A stretch of 57,520 nucleotides of DNA, from the NCBI RefSeq assembly GCF_004342005.1, contig NZ_SMBX01000014.1, positions 1-57,520 of the forward strand, given 5' to 3'. Below, piece after piece: positions 32,115 to 43,249 of this stretch (the first letter of the stretch is position 1; every line of letters starts with the position of its first letter). The notes under the pieces were generated by a model that did no database searches, was not told where the DNA came from, and saw only the letters and a list, made by a program, of their open reading frames with translations. The DNA is from Paracandidimonas soli. GTDB taxonomy: Bacteria; Pseudomonadota; Gammaproteobacteria; Burkholderiales; Burkholderiaceae_B. Made by a program: the position numbers and the translations under genes.

Positions 32115-33074
32115 TCAGCCCCCTGCCGCCCGCTCCAGGGCATCGGCGAAATGTCCCGCCACGTCGAAGCCGGTCTGTTCGGTGATTTCCACGAAGCACG
32201 TCGGGCTGGTCACGTTGATTTCCGTGACGTTGCGTCCGATGATATCCAGCCCGATCAGCAACAGCCCTCGTCCGGCCAGTTTCGCGCCGATGGCTTCGGC
32301 CACCTGCCGGTCGTGCTCGTCGATGGGCTGCGCGACGCCGCGGCCGCCCGCGGCCAGGTTGCCGCGCGTCTCGCCGGCCAGCGGGATGCGCGCCAGCACA
32401 TAGGGCAGCGGCTTGCCGTCGATGATCAGCACGCGCTTGTCGCCGTCGACGATTTCCGGAATGTAGCGCTGCGCCATGATGGTCTGCGTGCCATTGGCGG
32501 TCAGGCTTTCCAGGATGGAACCCAGGTTGTGCTCCCCGGGGCGCAGCCGGAAAATCCCCGAGCCGCCCATGCCGTCCAGCGGCTTGACGACTACGTCGCC
32601 GTACTGGGCGTGGAATGCCCGCAGGCGCGCCATATCGCGGCTGACCAGGGTGGGAGCGGTGTATTCCGGGAATTCGGTGATGGCGAGCTTTTCGGGATGG
32701 TTGCGGATCGCCGAGCCCGTATTGAAGACTCGCGCGCCCTGCGCCTGCGCATGATCGAACAGGTGCGTTGCGTACAGGTATTCCATGTCGAACGGCGGAT
32801 CCTTGCGCATGAGTACCGTATCGAACGCGGCCAGCGCCTGGTCCGAAGGCTCGCCTTCGTCCCGCCACCAGCCTGTTTCGTGCAGGTCCGCATCAGGCAT
32901 CAGTCTGATGGCCTGTGTCCGTGCCTTGACCTGCCCCAGCTCGATATAAAGATCGCCCATCAGCGCCACGCTGAGCGTATGGCCGCGCGCGGCCAGCGCC
33001 CGCATCATGGCGACGGAGGAATCCTTGTATGCCTTCAGCTGAGGCAAGGGATCGATGACGAACAGAACATGCAT
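32115..33074 (-). CDS. gshB: Glutathione synthetase
   Basis: Encodes 319 residues from ATG 33074 (M-H-V-L-F-V-I-D-P). An ATP-grasp ligase joining gamma-glutamylcysteine and glycine: V-V-V-K-P-L-D-G-M-G-G-S-G-I-F-R (ATP lid), M-A-Q-R-Y-I-P, G-D-K-R-V-L-I-I-D-G and G-L-D-I-I-G ... E-I-N-V-T-S-P-T are present. It heads the gshB-IIA-ptsH-ptsI operon. No gshA gene is seen beside it. Confidence 0.96.
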   Translation of the reverse strand: MHVLFVIDPLPQLKAYKDSSVAMMRALAARGHTLSVALMGDLYIELGQVKARTQAIRLMPDADLHETGWWRDEGEPSDQALAAFDTVLMRKDPPFDMEYLYATHLFDHAQAQGARVFNTGSAIRNHPEKLAITEFPEYTAPTLVSRDMARLRAFHAQYGDVVVKPLDGMGGSGIFRLRPGEHNLGSILESLTANGTQTIMAQRYIPEIVDGDKRVLIIDGKPLPYVLARIPLAGETRGNLAAGGRGVAQPIDEHDRQVAEAIGAKLAGRGLLLIGLDIIGRNVTEINVTSPTCFVEITEQTGFDVAGHFADALERAAGG

Positions 33075-33111
33075 AGTGCGCACCTGGTTATTCGCGAGCC
33101 CTGGGCTCCGA

Positions 33112-33145
33112 AAGGAAAAGCGCCCCGCGATCCCGCGATGGGCGC
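33112..33145 (-). terminator. Terminator of thrS-infC
   Basis: GCGCCC (33120-33125) pairs with GGGCGC (33140-33145); on the minus strand CTTTTCCTTT follows directly. It lies about 50 bp after the infC stop and before gshB, so infC transcripts end here rather than running on into ribosomal protein genes. Confidence 0.6.
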
Positions 33146-33194
33146 GCGAGGCATTGCGTGCCGACGCATCCCGACGGATGCGCCTTGGCCTGCT

Positions 33195-33719
33195 TCAAAC
33201 CGCTTTTTTGCGTGGCGCCAGCACCATGATCATCTGGCGGCCTTCCATCTTGGGCATGGATTCGACCTGGCAGATCTCGACGAGGTCGTCGCGCACGCGT
33301 TCGAGAACACGCATGCCGAGTTCCTGGTGAGCCATTTCGCGTCCGCGGAAGCGCAGCGTTACCTTGGCCTTGTCGCCGTCCTCGAGGAAGCGGCGCAGGT
33401 TGCGCAGCTTGACCTGATAGTCGCCTTCGTCGGTGCCGGGGCGGAACTTGACTTCCTTGACCTGGATGACTTTCTGCTTGGCGCGGGCTTCGTGCTGGCG
33501 CTTCTGTTCCTGATACTTGAACTTACCATAATCCATCAGACGTGCGACGGGGGGCTGTGCGTTCGGCGCGATCTCGACGAGATCGACGTCGTGCTGTTCT
33601 GCCAGGTCGAGCGCTTCGGAGGTTCTTACGACCCCCAGCTGTTCTCCATCAATACCAATGAGACGTACCTCGGGGATACGGATTTCACCATTGATGCGAT
33701 TCGACTTTTCGGTTGCGAT
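33195..33719 (-). CDS. infC: Translation initiation factor IF-3, ATC start codon
   Basis: Encodes 174 residues beginning (M)[21 protein letters not shown]. The start is ATC at 33719, with GGGAG about eight bases upstream and no in-frame ATG before codon 62. IF-3 genes characteristically use rare ATT/ATC starts so that IF-3 represses its own translation. The C-terminal domain ends [14 protein letters not shown] gene caller using only ATG would start at 33536 and lose the N-terminal domain. Confidence 0.95.
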   Translation of the reverse strand: MATEKSNRINGEIRIPEVRLIGIDGEQLGVVRTSEALDLAEQHDVDLVEIAPNAQPPVARLMDYGKFKYQEQKRQHEARAKQKVIQVKEVKFRPGTDEGDYQVKLRNLRRFLEDGDKAKVTLRFRGREMAHQELGMRVLERVRDDLVEICQVESMPKMEGRQMIMVLAPRKKAV

Positions 33720-33773
33720 GTCTAAAACTCCCAGAATTGTTCAATATGACGCGTGCCGTGCATTGGACGGCTG

Positions 33774-35696
33774 TTACGCGCGCGTTTCGATTTCATGCTT
33801 CAGGCGAGCGATGAACTGGTCCAGCGGCATGACGCCATGGTCCGCATTTCCCCGGCCCCGCACGGCCACCGTACCGGCCTCGCGCTCTTTGTCGCCAACC
33901 ACCAGTATATACGGGACCTTCTGCATGCTGTGCTCCCGGATTTTACGAGTGATTTTTTCGCCACGCAAATCCGGAGACGCCCTGAATCCTTGCTTCACGA
34001 GGCTTGCCGCGACCTCGGCCGCGTAATCCGCGGAAGGATCGGAGATGCAGCACACCACGACCTGCTCCGGCGCCAGCCATGCGGGCATGGCGCCCGCGTG
34101 GTTTTCTATCAACATGCCGATGAAGCGCTCGAGCGACCCCAGAATGGCGCGATGCAGCATCACGGGCGTGCGGCGCTGGTCATTGGCGTCGACATACTCG
34201 GCTCCCAGGCGCTGCGGCATGGAAAAATCGACCTGGATCGTGCCGCACTGCCAGTGGCGGCCGATGGCGTCCTTGAGCGTGTATTCGATCTTGGGGCCAT
34301 AGAAGGCGCCCTCGCCCGGCGTGACCTCGTATTCGCAGCCCGTGCGTTCCAGACTATGCATCAGCGCCTGCTCGGCCTTGTCCCAGACTTCGTCGGAACC
34401 GATGCGCTTTTCCGGGCGCGTCGCCACCTTGTACAGGATCTCGCCGAAGCCGAAATCCGCATATACCTTCTTGAGCAGCGCCGTGAACGCCGCGCACTCG
34501 TCCTGCAACTGGTCTTCAGTACAGAAGATATGGCCGTCGTCCTGCGTGAAGCCGCGCACGCGCATCATGCCGTGCAGCGATCCCGAGGGCTCGTTGCGGT
34601 GGCACTGGCCGAATTCGCCGTAGCGGATGGGCAACTCGCGATAGGAATGCAGGCCGGCGTTGTAGATCTGCACATGACCCGGGCAGTTCATGGGCTTGAG
34701 GCCGTAGACGCGATTCTCGGATTCGGTCGTGAACATGTTCTCGGCATAGTTGTCCCAGTGGCCGGTCTTCTTCCAGAGGGACAGGTCCAGGATCTGCGGC
34801 GCCTTGACCTCCTGGTAGCCGTTGTCGCGATAGACCGCGCGCATGTACTGCTCGACCTGCTGCCACAGAATCCAGCCCTTGGGATGCCAGAAGATCAGGC
34901 CCGGGGCCTCTTCCTGGAAGTGGAACAGGTCCAGTTCACGGCCGATGCGGCGGTGGTCGCGGCGCTCGGCCTCTTCCAGCATGGTCAGGTAGGCCGCCTG
35001 GTCTTCCTTGGTCGCCCAGGCCGTGCCGTAGATACGCTGCAGCATCTCATTGTTGCTGTCGCCGCGCCAGTAGGCGCCGGCCACTTTCATCAGCTTGAAC
35101 ACCTTCAGGTGGCCCGTGGAGGGCACGTGGGGGCCGCGGCACAGGTCGATGAAATCGCCTTCGCGGTACAGGCTGATGGTTTCGTTCGACGGGATGGAGG
35201 CGATGATCTCCGCCTTGTAGTCTTCGCCGATGCCCTTGAAGAACTTGACTGCATCGTCGCGCAGCCATTCTTCGCGCGTGACCGTTTCGTTCTTGCGCGC
35301 AAGCTCGGTCATCTTCTTCTCGATAGCCTGCAGGTCTTCCGGCGTGAACGGGCGCTTGTAGGAGAAGTCGTAATAGAAGCCGTTGTCGATGACGGGGCCG
35401 ATGGTGACCTGGGCGTCGGGGAACAGTTCCTTCACCGCATAGGCCAACAGGTGCGCGGTCGAATGGCGGATCAGATCCAGGCCGTCCTTGTCCTTGGCCG
35501 TGACGATGGCAAGCTGCGCGTCCTGGCCGATGGTGTAGCTGGTGTCGACCAGTTTAGGCTCAGCGTCGCCGATGGTGACACGGCCCCCCAGCGCTGCGCG
35601 CCCAAGTCCTGTTCCGATGGAATGCGCGACTTCGGCAACCGTGACGGGACCGGGAAACTCTCGCTTGGAGCCATCCGGCAAGGTGATCTGAACCAT
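33774..35696 (-). CDS. thrS: Threonyl-tRNA synthetase
   Basis: Encodes 640 residues from ATG 35696 ([12 protein letters not shown]). In order: TGS domain (1-62), editing domain with [10 protein letters not shown] and C-R-G-P-H, class II catalytic core with M-N-C-P-G-H motif and [12 protein letters not shown], and the anticodon-binding domain from about 540. Expression is governed by the attenuator described at 35714-35836. A 54-bp spacer leads to infC. Confidence 0.97.
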   Translation of the reverse strand: MVQITLPDGSKREFPGPVTVAEVAHSIGTGLGRAALGGRVTIGDAEPKLVDTSYTIGQDAQLAIVTAKDKDGLDLIRHSTAHLLAYAVKELFPDAQVTIGPVIDNGFYYDFSYKRPFTPEDLQAIEKKMTELARKNETVTREEWLRDDAVKFFKGIGEDYKAEIIASIPSNETISLYREGDFIDLCRGPHVPSTGHLKVFKLMKVAGAYWRGDSNNEMLQRIYGTAWATKEDQAAYLTMLEEAERRDHRRIGRELDLFHFQEEAPGLIFWHPKGWILWQQVEQYMRAVYRDNGYQEVKAPQILDLSLWKKTGHWDNYAENMFTTESENRVYGLKPMNCPGHVQIYNAGLHSYRELPIRYGEFGQCHRNEPSGSLHGMMRVRGFTQDDGHIFCTEDQLQDECAAFTALLKKVYADFGFGEILYKVATRPEKRIGSDEVWDKAEQALMHSLERTGCEYEVTPGEGAFYGPKIEYTLKDAIGRHWQCGTIQVDFSMPQRLGAEYVDANDQRRTPVMLHRAILGSLERFIGMLIENHAGAMPAWLAPEQVVVCCISDPSADYAAEVAASLVKQGFRASPDLRGEKITRKIREHSMQKVPYILVVGDKEREAGTVAVRGRGNADHGVMPLDQFIARLKHEIETRA

Positions 35697-35713
35697 TCGT
35701 GTGTCCTGACAAA

Positions 35714-35789
35714 GCAAAAACGCGGCCAATCGCCGCGTTGTAAGGTGAATTATCTTGCTGCTGGAGCAAAGGAAAATCGACGCGGCAAC
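35714..35789 (-). promoter_or_regulatory. thrS attenuator: antiterminator and terminator
   Basis: On the minus strand AACGCGGC (35732-35739) and GCCGCGTT (35719-35726) form a perfect eight-pair terminator with a five-base loop and TTTTTGC, 18 bases before the thrS ATG. Upstream, GCCGCGT within 35778-35789 can pair with ACGCGGC of the terminator (antiterminator). It can also pair with CGACGCGAAC (35814-35823) inside the leader-peptide codons. This is the four-segment layout of a classical attenuator. Confidence 0.8.
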
Positions 35790-35791
35790 AC

Positions 35792-35836
35792 TCAGTTGAG
35801 CCGTGTGGTGGTAGTTCGCGTCGTCTTCAAATGCAT
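35792..35836 (-). CDS. Threonine-rich leader peptide of thrS
   Basis: Encodes 14 residues: [14 protein letters not shown]. Six of fourteen codons are Thr, including four in a row (ACT ACC ACC ACA). When Thr-tRNA is scarce a ribosome stalls here and frees segment 2 to pair with the terminator arm, allowing thrS transcription. GAAGAAACC precedes the ATG. The stop codon lies three bases before segment 2. Confidence 0.8.
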   Translation of the reverse strand: MHLKTTRTTTTRLN

Positions 35837-35875
35837 GGTTTCTTCAAGAAATCAGAAATATTGCTGTAGTTTTCT

Positions 35876-35884
35876 ATTCTAACA
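35876..35884 (-). promoter_or_regulatory. Extended -10 promoter of thrS
   Basis: On the minus strand TGTTAGAAT gives a TGn-extended -10 box (TAGAAT). No convincing -35 is seen. Transcription from about 35869 would include the leader peptide and attenuator. Confidence 0.45.
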
Positions 35885-36000
35885 TTATTCGCTGGTTTCG
35901 ATGAAAACTTCCCTACCCCGGGAGCTAGGCCAATCCAGCAGCATCGGCATGCCCTCGATGCTTCAAAAAAAGCCAAGCGCCCCAGTCTAAACAGCTGCCA

Positions 36001-36209
36001 GCGTCAGCGTGGCAATATCGGATAGCGGAGTCCTTGAGGACGCCGCGGGCTTCCGAAGGGAAGGCGGGGGTTGTCGGCGGGCGTGTTTGAGCGCCGGCGC
36101 AGCCGGCGCGAATTCGCCCGCCGCCCGCCTGGACGAGGAAGGCGCGGGAAGCCTGGCCGAAGGCCAGGCCGTCCGATGGCGCAGCTATCCGATATTGCCA
36201 CACTGACGC
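36001..36209. repeat. 209-bp element with 26-bp inverted ends
   Basis: The ends 36001-36026 and 36184-36209 are inverted copies with one mismatch; the core reads GGCAATATCGGATAGC. The inside is much richer in GC than the flanks and contains further arms such as GCCGGCGC and CTGGCC-GAA-GGCCAG. No ORF with a start is credible. It lies 33 bp beyond the purL stop. It could be a MITE-like insertion or a very long hairpin ending purL mRNA. Confidence 0.6.
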
Positions 36210-36242
36210 GACAGAAGAAAGATTTCCACCGCCGCAAAAAAA

Positions 36243-39200
36243 TCAACCGAGCCAGCGCCGCGCATTGCGGAACATGCGCATCCACGGAGTGTACTGGCCT
36301 CCGGAATCCTTTTCTCCCCAGGACTCGGGCGCCCAGGACATCATCACATTGCGCGTCACTCGCTCGGGATGCGGCATCATGATCGTGAAGCGGCCATCCG
36401 CCGTCGTCACGCCGGCCAGGCCTTGCGGGCTGCCGTTCGGATTGAACGGATAGCGTTCCGTCACCTGGCCGTAATTGTCCACATAGCGCAAGGCGGCATG
36501 TACGTTGGCGGCATCGCCTTGGTGCGTGAAATTCGCAAAGCCCTCGCCGTGCGCGACGGCGATCGGCACCCGGGCCCCAGCCATATCCTTCAGGAAAATG
36601 GACGGGGATTCGGGGATTTCCACCAGCGACAGGCGCGCCTCGTATTTCTCGGACTGGTTGCGCGTAAAGCGCGGCCAATGCTCCGCGCCCGGAATCATGC
36701 CGGCCAGCGCCGCCATCATCTGGCAACCATTGCACACGCCCAGCGCGAACACATCCGGCCGTGCAAAATAGGCCGAGAACTGGTCCTGCAGATCCGCATT
36801 GAAGCGGATCGTGCGCGCCCAGCCTTCGCCCGCGCCCAGCACGTCTCCATAGCTGAAGCCGCCGACGGCCACCAGGCCCTGCACACCGTCCAGGCGCACG
36901 CGGCCGGACAGCAGGTCCGTCATGTGCACGTCCCAGGCTTCGAAGCCCGCCGTATCGAACGCCCAGGCCATCTCGACCTGGCTGTTGCAGCCCTGCTCCC
37001 GCAAGATGGCGACCCGGGGGCGCGCGCCCTTGGCGATGTACGGCGCGGTGATGTCTTCCTGGGGATCGAAGGCCACGACCGGGCTCAGGCCTGGATCCTT
37101 CGCATCGGCCCACACATCGAATTCGGCCTGTGCGCATTCCGGATTGTCGCGCAGCGCCATGATGCGGCGGCTGACTTCGCTCCACTGCTGCGCCAGCTCG
37201 ACGCGCGGCGCCTGGTAGATGCACTGACCGTCGCGGTAGAACTGGATCTCGTCCAGGGCGTTCAGCCCGCCGATCACATGCGAATGGCGCGACAGGCCGG
37301 CTTCGCGCAGGCGCTGCATGACCGCATCGCGCTGCTCGCGCGGCACCTGGATCACGGCGCCCGCCTCTTCGGCGAACAAGGCCTTGAGCGTCAGCTCATT
37401 GCGCTGCAACGCCACCTGTTCGGGACGGATCTTGTAGTCGCCGCAATCCTCCGTCAGCGGATCGATCGTCAGCATATCCACATTGATGGACACACCCACA
37501 CGTCCGGCGAATGCCATTTCCGCTACCGTCGCCAGCAAACCGCCGTCGGAGCGGTCGTGGTAGGCCAGGATGGCGCCGGAGTCCGTGAGCTCGCGCACGA
37601 CGGTAAAGAAAGAGCGCAGCAGCGCAGGATCTTCGATATCCGGCGCCTGATCGCCCACCTGCGAGTATGCCTGCGCGAATACCGATGCGCCCAGGCGGTT
37701 CCGGCCCTGCCCCAGGTCGATCAGGATCAACGAAGTATCGCCCGCATCTGTACGCAATTGCGGCGTCAGCGTGTTGCGCACATCTCCCACCGGCGCGAAC
37801 GCGGTAATGATGAGGGAGACGGGAGCCAGCACTTCCTTGGCTTCGCCATTGTCATCCCACTTGGTACGCATGGACAGGGAGTCCTTGCCCACGGGAATGG
37901 ACAGCCCCAGCGACTGGCACCAGGCGCTGACGGCGGCAACCGTGTCGAACAGCGCGGCATCCTGGCCCGGCGCGCCGCAGGCGGCCATCCAGTTGGCCGA
38001 CAGTTTGATGTCTTCGAGCGCCTTGACATCGGCAGCCGCCAGATTGGTCAGCGCCTCGGCGATCGCCATGCGGCCCGAAGCCGGCGCATCCAGGATCGCC
38101 AGCGGCGTACGCTCACCCATGGCCATGGCTTCGCCGCGTGTGCCTTCGTGATCGGCCAGCGTTACCGCGCAATCGGCCACAGGCACCTGCCACGGGCCGA
38201 CCATCTGGTCGCGGCTGCAGAGCCCGCCCACCGTGCGGTCGCCGATCGTGACAAGAAAGGTCTTGTTGGCCACCGTGGGATGGCGCAGCACGCGGGAAAT
38301 AGCCTCGCCCAGCTCGATGGAAATAATGTCCAGCTGCTCGGATACTGGCTCCTGGCGCTGCACATCGCGTGTCATGCGCGGCGGCTTGCCCAGGATGACG
38401 TCGATGGGCACGTCGACCGGCCTGCCTTCGTCGGCCGCCGCCTCGGCGTGCGCGGCCGACGTTGCCGACAGGCTTTCCTGCGGCAGGTACTTCGCCAGAT
38501 CCACCGGCAGGCCTTCGCCATAAGTCACGCGCAGCTGGCGCTCTTCTGTCGCCACGCCGACCACGGCGTACGGGCAGCGTTCACGGCGCGCAATGGCATC
38601 GAAACGCGCCAGGTCCTCGGGCAACAGCGCCAGCACATAGCGCTCCTGCGACTCGTTGCTCCAGATTTCGGCGGCGGACAGGCCCGACTCTTCCAGCAGC
38701 ACCTGCTGCAATTCGAAGATGGCGCCGCGGCCCGCGTCGTTGACCAGTTCGGGGAAGGCGTTGGACAAGCCGCCCGCGCCCACGTCGTGGATGGCCAGGA
38801 TGGGATTGGCCTGGCCTTGCTGCCAGCAGCGGTCGATGACCTCCTGCGCCCGGCGCTCCAGCTCGGGATTGCCGCGCTGCACGGAATCGAAATCCAGTTG
38901 CGCGCTGTTGGCGCCGGCGCTCATGCTGGATGCCGCGCCGCCGCCCATGCCGATACGCATGCCCGGACCGCCCAACTGCACCAGCAGCGCGCCCGGCGGC
39001 AGAGGATCTTTTCTGGTCTGCGTGTGTTCGATGCTGCCCAGGCCGCCCGCGATCATGATGGGCTTGTGATAGCCCCAGTTGCGCCCGCCCGCCGGCTGTT
39101 CGTAGGTACGGAAATAGCCCAGCAGATTGGGGCGTCCGAATTCGTTGTTGAACGCCGCGCCCCCGATGGGGCCTTCGATCATGATGTCCAGCGCGCTGGC

Positions 39201-40343
39201 GATGCGATCGGGCGCGCCGACAGGATTCTGCTCCCAGGGTTCGAGGGCATCGGAGAAGCGCAGATCCGAAACAGTGAAGCCGGTCAGGCCGGCCTTGGGC
39301 TTGGAGCCGCGACCGGTCGCGCCTTCGTCGCGGATCTCGCCGCCCGCGCCGGTGGCCGCGCCGGGGAACGGCGCAATCGCCGTCGGGTGGTTGTGGGTTT
39401 CCACCTTCATCAAGGTGTGCAGCACGGTTTGCTCGCGGCGATAGACCGAGCCCGAGGGCGCCGCGCCCGCCGGCCGGCTGGCCCAGTCGGGATCGGCGCG
39501 GAATACCGAGGCCTCGCCGCCTTCCATGATGGCCGCGTTGTCGGAATAGGCCACGACCGTGCCCTTGGGCTGGGCCGCATGCGTTTCGCGGATCATGCCG
39601 AACAGCGTGCGATCCTGGGCGACGCCGTCGATGACCCATTGCGCATTGAAGATCTTGTGGCGGCAGTGCTCGCTATTGGCCTGCGCGAACATCATCAGTT
39701 CGACATCGTTGGGATTGCGGCCAAGCTGGCGGAACGATTGCTCGAGATAGGCGATTTCGTCGTCCGACAGCGCCAGCCCCAATTCCTGGTTGGCTTTCCA
39801 CAAGGCATCGACGCCCTGGCCCAGCACGTCGACCACCTGCTTGGGCTTGCCCGGCAGCGAGGCGAACAGTGCCTGGCCGTCGAACGAAGCGTCCACGACG
39901 CTTTCCGTCATGCGGTCGTGCAGGCAGGCTGCGATCCGCGCCAGTTGCGCGGACTCGATGGTCTTGCTGCCCAGCAGGCCGCGCGACGGCGTAATGCGGT
40001 AGCTGATGCCGCGCTCGACGCGGCGCACCTTGGCCAATCCGCAGTTGTGCGCAATGTCCGTCGCCTTGCTGGCCCACGGAGATACCGTGCCCAGGCGGGG
40101 AATCACGCGCAGCACCAGGTCGTTCTTGCCTGGCTCGGAGAGGGATTCGGTACCGTACTCGAGCAGCGCGGCGAGGCGCTCATGCTCGGAGGCGTCCAGC
40201 GACTCGCCCAGCCAGACGAAATGCTCGAAACCGGCCTGGATGTCGGCCACGGGCAGGCCTAGCTGCGAGAAACGCTGCAGCAGGCGCTCGCGGCGGAATT
40301 GGGACAAGGCGGAAGAACCGGGGAAATGCAGAATGGAATTCAC
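36243..40343 (-). CDS. purL: Phosphoribosylformylglycinamidine synthase
   Basis: Encodes 1366 residues from GTG 40343 ((M)[13 protein letters not shown]). This is the long, single-chain PurL of proteobacteria: N-terminal PurS-like region, two AIRS-like synthase halves, and a class I glutamine amidotransferase at the C-terminus. The latter has nucleophile Cys in L-G-V-C-N-G-C-Q and His in P-H-P-E-R. It converts FGAR, ATP and glutamine to FGAM in purine synthesis. An open frame further upstream lacks similarity. No strong ribosome site is seen. Confidence 0.96.
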   Translation of the reverse strand: MNSILHFPGSSALSQFRRERLLQRFSQLGLPVADIQAGFEHFVWLGESLDASEHERLAALLEYGTESLSEPGKNDLVLRVIPRLGTVSPWASKATDIAHNCGLAKVRRVERGISYRITPSRGLLGSKTIESAQLARIAACLHDRMTESVVDASFDGQALFASLPGKPKQVVDVLGQGVDALWKANQELGLALSDDEIAYLEQSFRQLGRNPNDVELMMFAQANSEHCRHKIFNAQWVIDGVAQDRTLFGMIRETHAAQPKGTVVAYSDNAAIMEGGEASVFRADPDWASRPAGAAPSGSVYRREQTVLHTLMKVETHNHPTAIAPFPGAATGAGGEIRDEGATGRGSKPKAGLTGFTVSDLRFSDALEPWEQNPVGAPDRIASALDIMIEGPIGGAAFNNEFGRPNLLGYFRTYEQPAGGRNWGYHKPIMIAGGLGSIEHTQTRKDPLPPGALLVQLGGPGMRIGMGGGAASSMSAGANSAQLDFDSVQRGNPELERRAQEVIDRCWQQGQANPILAIHDVGAGGLSNAFPELVNDAGRGAIFELQQVLLEESGLSAAEIWSNESQERYVLALLPEDLARFDAIARRERCPYAVVGVATEERQLRVTYGEGLPVDLAKYLPQESLSATSAAHAEAAADEGRPVDVPIDVILGKPPRMTRDVQRQEPVSEQLDIISIELGEAISRVLRHPTVANKTFLVTIGDRTVGGLCSRDQMVGPWQVPVADCAVTLADHEGTRGEAMAMGERTPLAILDAPASGRMAIAEALTNLAAADVKALEDIKLSANWMAACGAPGQDAALFDTVAAVSAWCQSLGLSIPVGKDSLSMRTKWDDNGEAKEVLAPVSLIITAFAPVGDVRNTLTPQLRTDAGDTSLILIDLGQGRNRLGASVFAQAYSQVGDQAPDIEDPALLRSFFTVVRELTDSGAILAYHDRSDGGLLATVAEMAFAGRVGVSINVDMLTIDPLTEDCGDYKIRPEQVALQRNELTLKALFAEEAGAVIQVPREQRDAVMQRLREAGLSRHSHVIGGLNALDEIQFYRDGQCIYQAPRVELAQQWSEVSRRIMALRDNPECAQAEFDVWADAKDPGLSPVVAFDPQEDITAPYIAKGARPRVAILREQGCNSQVEMAWAFDTAGFEAWDVHMTDLLSGRVRLDGVQGLVAVGGFSYGDVLGAGEGWARTIRFNADLQDQFSAYFARPDVFALGVCNGCQMMAALAGMIPGAEHWPRFTRNQSEKYEARLSLVEIPESPSIFLKDMAGARVPIAVAHGEGFANFTHQGDAANVHAALRYVDNYGQVTERYPFNPNGSPQGLAGVTTADGRFTIMMPHPERVTRNVMMSWAPESWGEKDSGGQYTPWMRMFRNARRWLG

Positions 40344-40528
40344 GGCGCGCAGACAGGAAACAAGAGGGAGAATCCGGCATTTTAGCGGCTTGCTGGAACC
40401 AGCGGGGAATTCTGCGCCGCGCCTTGTCCTTTCCGCGCCATGCGTCCCGCTGGACGGCAATGCGTCAATCAGCGCTCGCCCGCTATTACTCGCGGGATAC
40501 GGCTCATCGGGACGAAGACCAACCTCTC

Positions 40529-41086
40529 TCAGGTTTCCGGATAGTGCACTTCCAGCACGTCCAGCTCATCGATGCCGGCCGGCGTGCGCAGGGTCACGGT
40601 GTCGCCCTCCCGCGCCTTGGTCAGCGCGCGCGCCACGGGGGAAATCCAGCTGATGCGTCCTTCCAGCGGCTCGGCCTCGTCCACGCCGACAATGGTCACG
40701 CGGAATTCCTCGCCCGCCTTGTCGGAATAGACCACGGTCGCCCCGAAGAACACCTGGTCGCGATTGGGCTGCTGTGCGGGATCCACCACCTCGGCCATTT
40801 CCAGCCGGCGCGTCAGGAAGCGGATGCGGCGGTCGATTTCGCGCAGGCGCTTCTTGCCGTAGAGATAATCGCCATTCTCGGAGCGATCTCCGTTGGACGC
40901 CGCCCAGGACACAGTTTGCACGACGGCCGGGCGTTCCTCGTTCATGAGATGGACCAGCTCGGCGCGCAGGCGCTCGTAGCCTTGCTTGGTCATGTAGTTC
41001 TTGGATCCGGCCGGCAAGGCTACCGCCGCCACGTCCAGATCGTCGTCGTCATCCCCTTCGTTTTCTTTGACAAATGCTTTGTTCAT
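40529..41086 (-). CDS. greB: Transcription elongation factor GreB
   Basis: Encodes 185 residues. After an acidic N-terminal extension (E-G-D-D-D-D-D-L-D), the GreA/GreB coiled coil carries the tip acidic pair in [11 protein letters not shown], the GreB form, followed by an FKBP-like C-terminal domain ([13 protein letters not shown]). It rescues backtracked RNA polymerase by stimulating transcript cleavage. Confidence 0.94.
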   Translation of the reverse strand: MNKAFVKENEGDDDDDLDVAAVALPAGSKNYMTKQGYERLRAELVHLMNEERPAVVQTVSWAASNGDRSENGDYLYGKKRLREIDRRIRFLTRRLEMAEVVDPAQQPNRDQVFFGATVVYSDKAGEEFRVTIVGVDEAEPLEGRISWISPVARALTKAREGDTVTLRTPAGIDELDVLEVHYPET

Positions 41087-41146
41087 GCCTTTTCCAGGGA
41101 AAACAGCGAAGCCTTTCCCTTCCAGTGAATTCAGGAGTTTCCAGCG

Positions 41147-41992
41147 TTATACCCAATCCTGCCACACCGGGACAAGGTCCTTGGGCAAAGGAGGCAGATC
41201 CCCCAGGTCCAGGCGGCTTTCGGATACGCCATGGAAATCCGACCCGCAGGACGCCTGGAAGCCGTAACGGCGCGCCACCTGTGCATATTCGACGTACTGC
41301 GCCGGCGTATGGCTGCCCGTATTCACCTCGACCCCCACGCCGCCCAATTGCCGGAACTCGTCGAACAGCGCGTCGAACTGGATGTCGGAATACTTATAGC
41401 GCCCCGGATGCGCAATGATCGCCTTGCCGCCGGCGCCCACTATCCAGCTCACCGCCTGCTCCAGCGTGGACCACTGCATCGGCACATTGCCGGGCTTGTC
41501 GTCCGCCAGCCAGCGGTCGAACACTTCCTGGACGGTGGCGCAATAGCCCTGGTCCGCCAGATAGCGTGCGAAATGCGTGCGACTGAGCAGATAGGGGTTC
41601 GCCGCGTACCGGAGCGCCCCCTCGTAGGATCCGGGCATGCCGAGCGCCGCCAGTTGGTCGCCCATCTGCCTGGCTCTTTCGACGCGCCCCTGCCGTATCC
41701 AGGCCAGCCCATCGCTCAAGAGCAGATTGTTCGGGTCCACGTTCAGCCCGACGATGTGCACCGTGCGGCGGCACCAGGTCACGGAGATCTCCACCCCGTC
41801 GATGAAGCGCATGCCCAGCGACTCCGCCACCTCGCGCGCGGCGGGAAGCCCCGACAATTCATCGTGATCCGTCAACGCCCACATGCGCACGCCATTGTCA
41901 TGCGCGCGCTGCGCGACCTGGCCGGGCGTGAGCATCCCGTCGGACACCAGGGAGTGGCTGTGCAGATCGACTTTCCAGGTTGCGGCATCCAA
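41147..41992 (-). CDS. PHP-domain phosphoesterase (YciV / RNase AM-like)
   Basis: Encodes 281 residues. Metal-binding PHP motifs are D-L-H-S-H-S-L-V-S-D-G, L-T-D-H-D, D-G-V-E-I-S, I-I-A-H-P-G and C-G-S-D-F-H-G. YciV homologues remove 5' nucleotides from short RNAs (including 5S rRNA maturation) and dephosphorylate 3',5'-nucleoside bisphosphates. Length and motifs match that family. It is 12 bases downstream of the hydrolase gene. Confidence 0.9.
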   Translation of the reverse strand: MDAATWKVDLHSHSLVSDGMLTPGQVAQRAHDNGVRMWALTDHDELSGLPAAREVAESLGMRFIDGVEISVTWCRRTVHIVGLNVDPNNLLLSDGLAWIRQGRVERARQMGDQLAALGMPGSYEGALRYAANPYLLSRTHFARYLADQGYCATVQEVFDRWLADDKPGNVPMQWSTLEQAVSWIVGAGGKAIIAHPGRYKYSDIQFDALFDEFRQLGGVGVEVNTGSHTPAQYVEYAQVARRYGFQASCGSDFHGVSESRLDLGDLPPLPKDLVPVWQDWV

Positions 41993-42004
41993 GATGAAAC
42001 TCCT

Positions 42005-42960
42005 TTATTCCAGCAGAAAATCCGCTATCCGCTGCACCTGCTCATCCTGCATCAGCGATGGAGCATGGCCGACGCCGGGAACCTCGTACAAGGCCGCATT
42101 GGGGTTGCGCACCAGCATTTCCTGGGCGGTTGCGCTGCTCAACAGATCCGACTCCTGGCCGCGCACCAGCAGGATCGGCGTCCGGATGCTTTCATAGGCC
42201 GCCCACAGGATGGCCTCGGATCCTTGCAGCGCCAGCGGAGTCTGCTGCATGATGGGCTCGGCGATACGCAGATCATAATGCTTCACCCAGCCCCCGTCAT
42301 GCGACAGGAAGGCATTGCGCGTCAGCGCCTCCCACTGGGCCTGCGTGTGTCGACCGAATCCCGCGGACGTCCGGCGGACGTACTCCACCGCTTCGGCAAA
42401 ATCCTTGAAACTCTCGGGCCGGCCGACGTACTCCGCAATGCGCTCCAGGCCGTTGCCGCCCAGCCTGGGGCCGACATCGTTGAGCACGATTTTTCCCAGC
42501 CGCAGGCCCGCATCGGACGGCAATTCCGACGGTACGATACGCACGGGCCGGTTGGCCTCGGAAAAAGCCAGCGATCCGGCAAACCCCAGGCCGATCAGCC
42601 CTCCCATGGAGGTGCCGATCCAGTCCAGCGACGCCGGCCTCAGCCGTGCCAGCAACGTCACGATATCCGATACATACTGCGGAATGGCGTAGCTGGAAGC
42701 ATTGATGGCCCAGTCGGATTGCCCCCGCCCCACGATATCGGGGCAAACGACACGGTAGTGCGCGGACAGGCGCCGCGCAATCACGTCGAAATCGCGCCCC
42801 ATGCGTGTCAGCCCGTGCACGCACAGGAGTACGTGGTCATTCCTCGGGTCGCCCCACTCCCAGTACGCCATGCGATGCGTGCCGAACGGACTGATGCACG
42901 TCACGTAATCCAGCCTGGGCTGGCTGTCCTGTTGATCTGTTGCTGCGATATCCGGCATGG
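42005..42960 (-). CDS. Alpha/beta hydrolase
   Basis: Encodes 318 residues from ATG 42960; GTG 42970 is the alternative. Oxyanion region C-V-H-G-L-T-R, nucleophile elbow G-T-S-M-G-G, acid likely D in V-R-G-Q-E-S-D, and H in V-G-H-A-P-S form the usual triad. A-rich helices between strands 6 and 7 form a lid. Substrate unknown. No signal peptide, so cytosolic. Confidence 0.85.
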
Positions 42961-43249
42961 CAAGACTCACTGAAGCGTATGACGTCCTGATTGTAGCGTC
43001 TGTGTTTCCAGTAATTGCTGACGGCCCATCCTCGCCGGGTGCGCCGTACCGTCGACTGGCAAGCGGATCCGGCTGGCCAGTCAGGCCGGCAACAGGGATG
43101 ATGCGAGGCTCGAAAGAGCTGAAGGCTTGCCGCGCCGCAAGTTTGGCCGCAAACTATCGACAGGGTTCGGCAGTCTTGCAAGAACCAGAACCAGAGCCAG
43201 AGCAGCGCGCCCGCCCGCTCATGAACATCGACAACACCGGGAATCCCTC

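Noticed and set aside
36369-40262. + strand ORF of 1297 codons opposite purL
   Set aside because: Shadow of purL; composition dominated by Arg, His, Gln and Ala with no recognisable fold.
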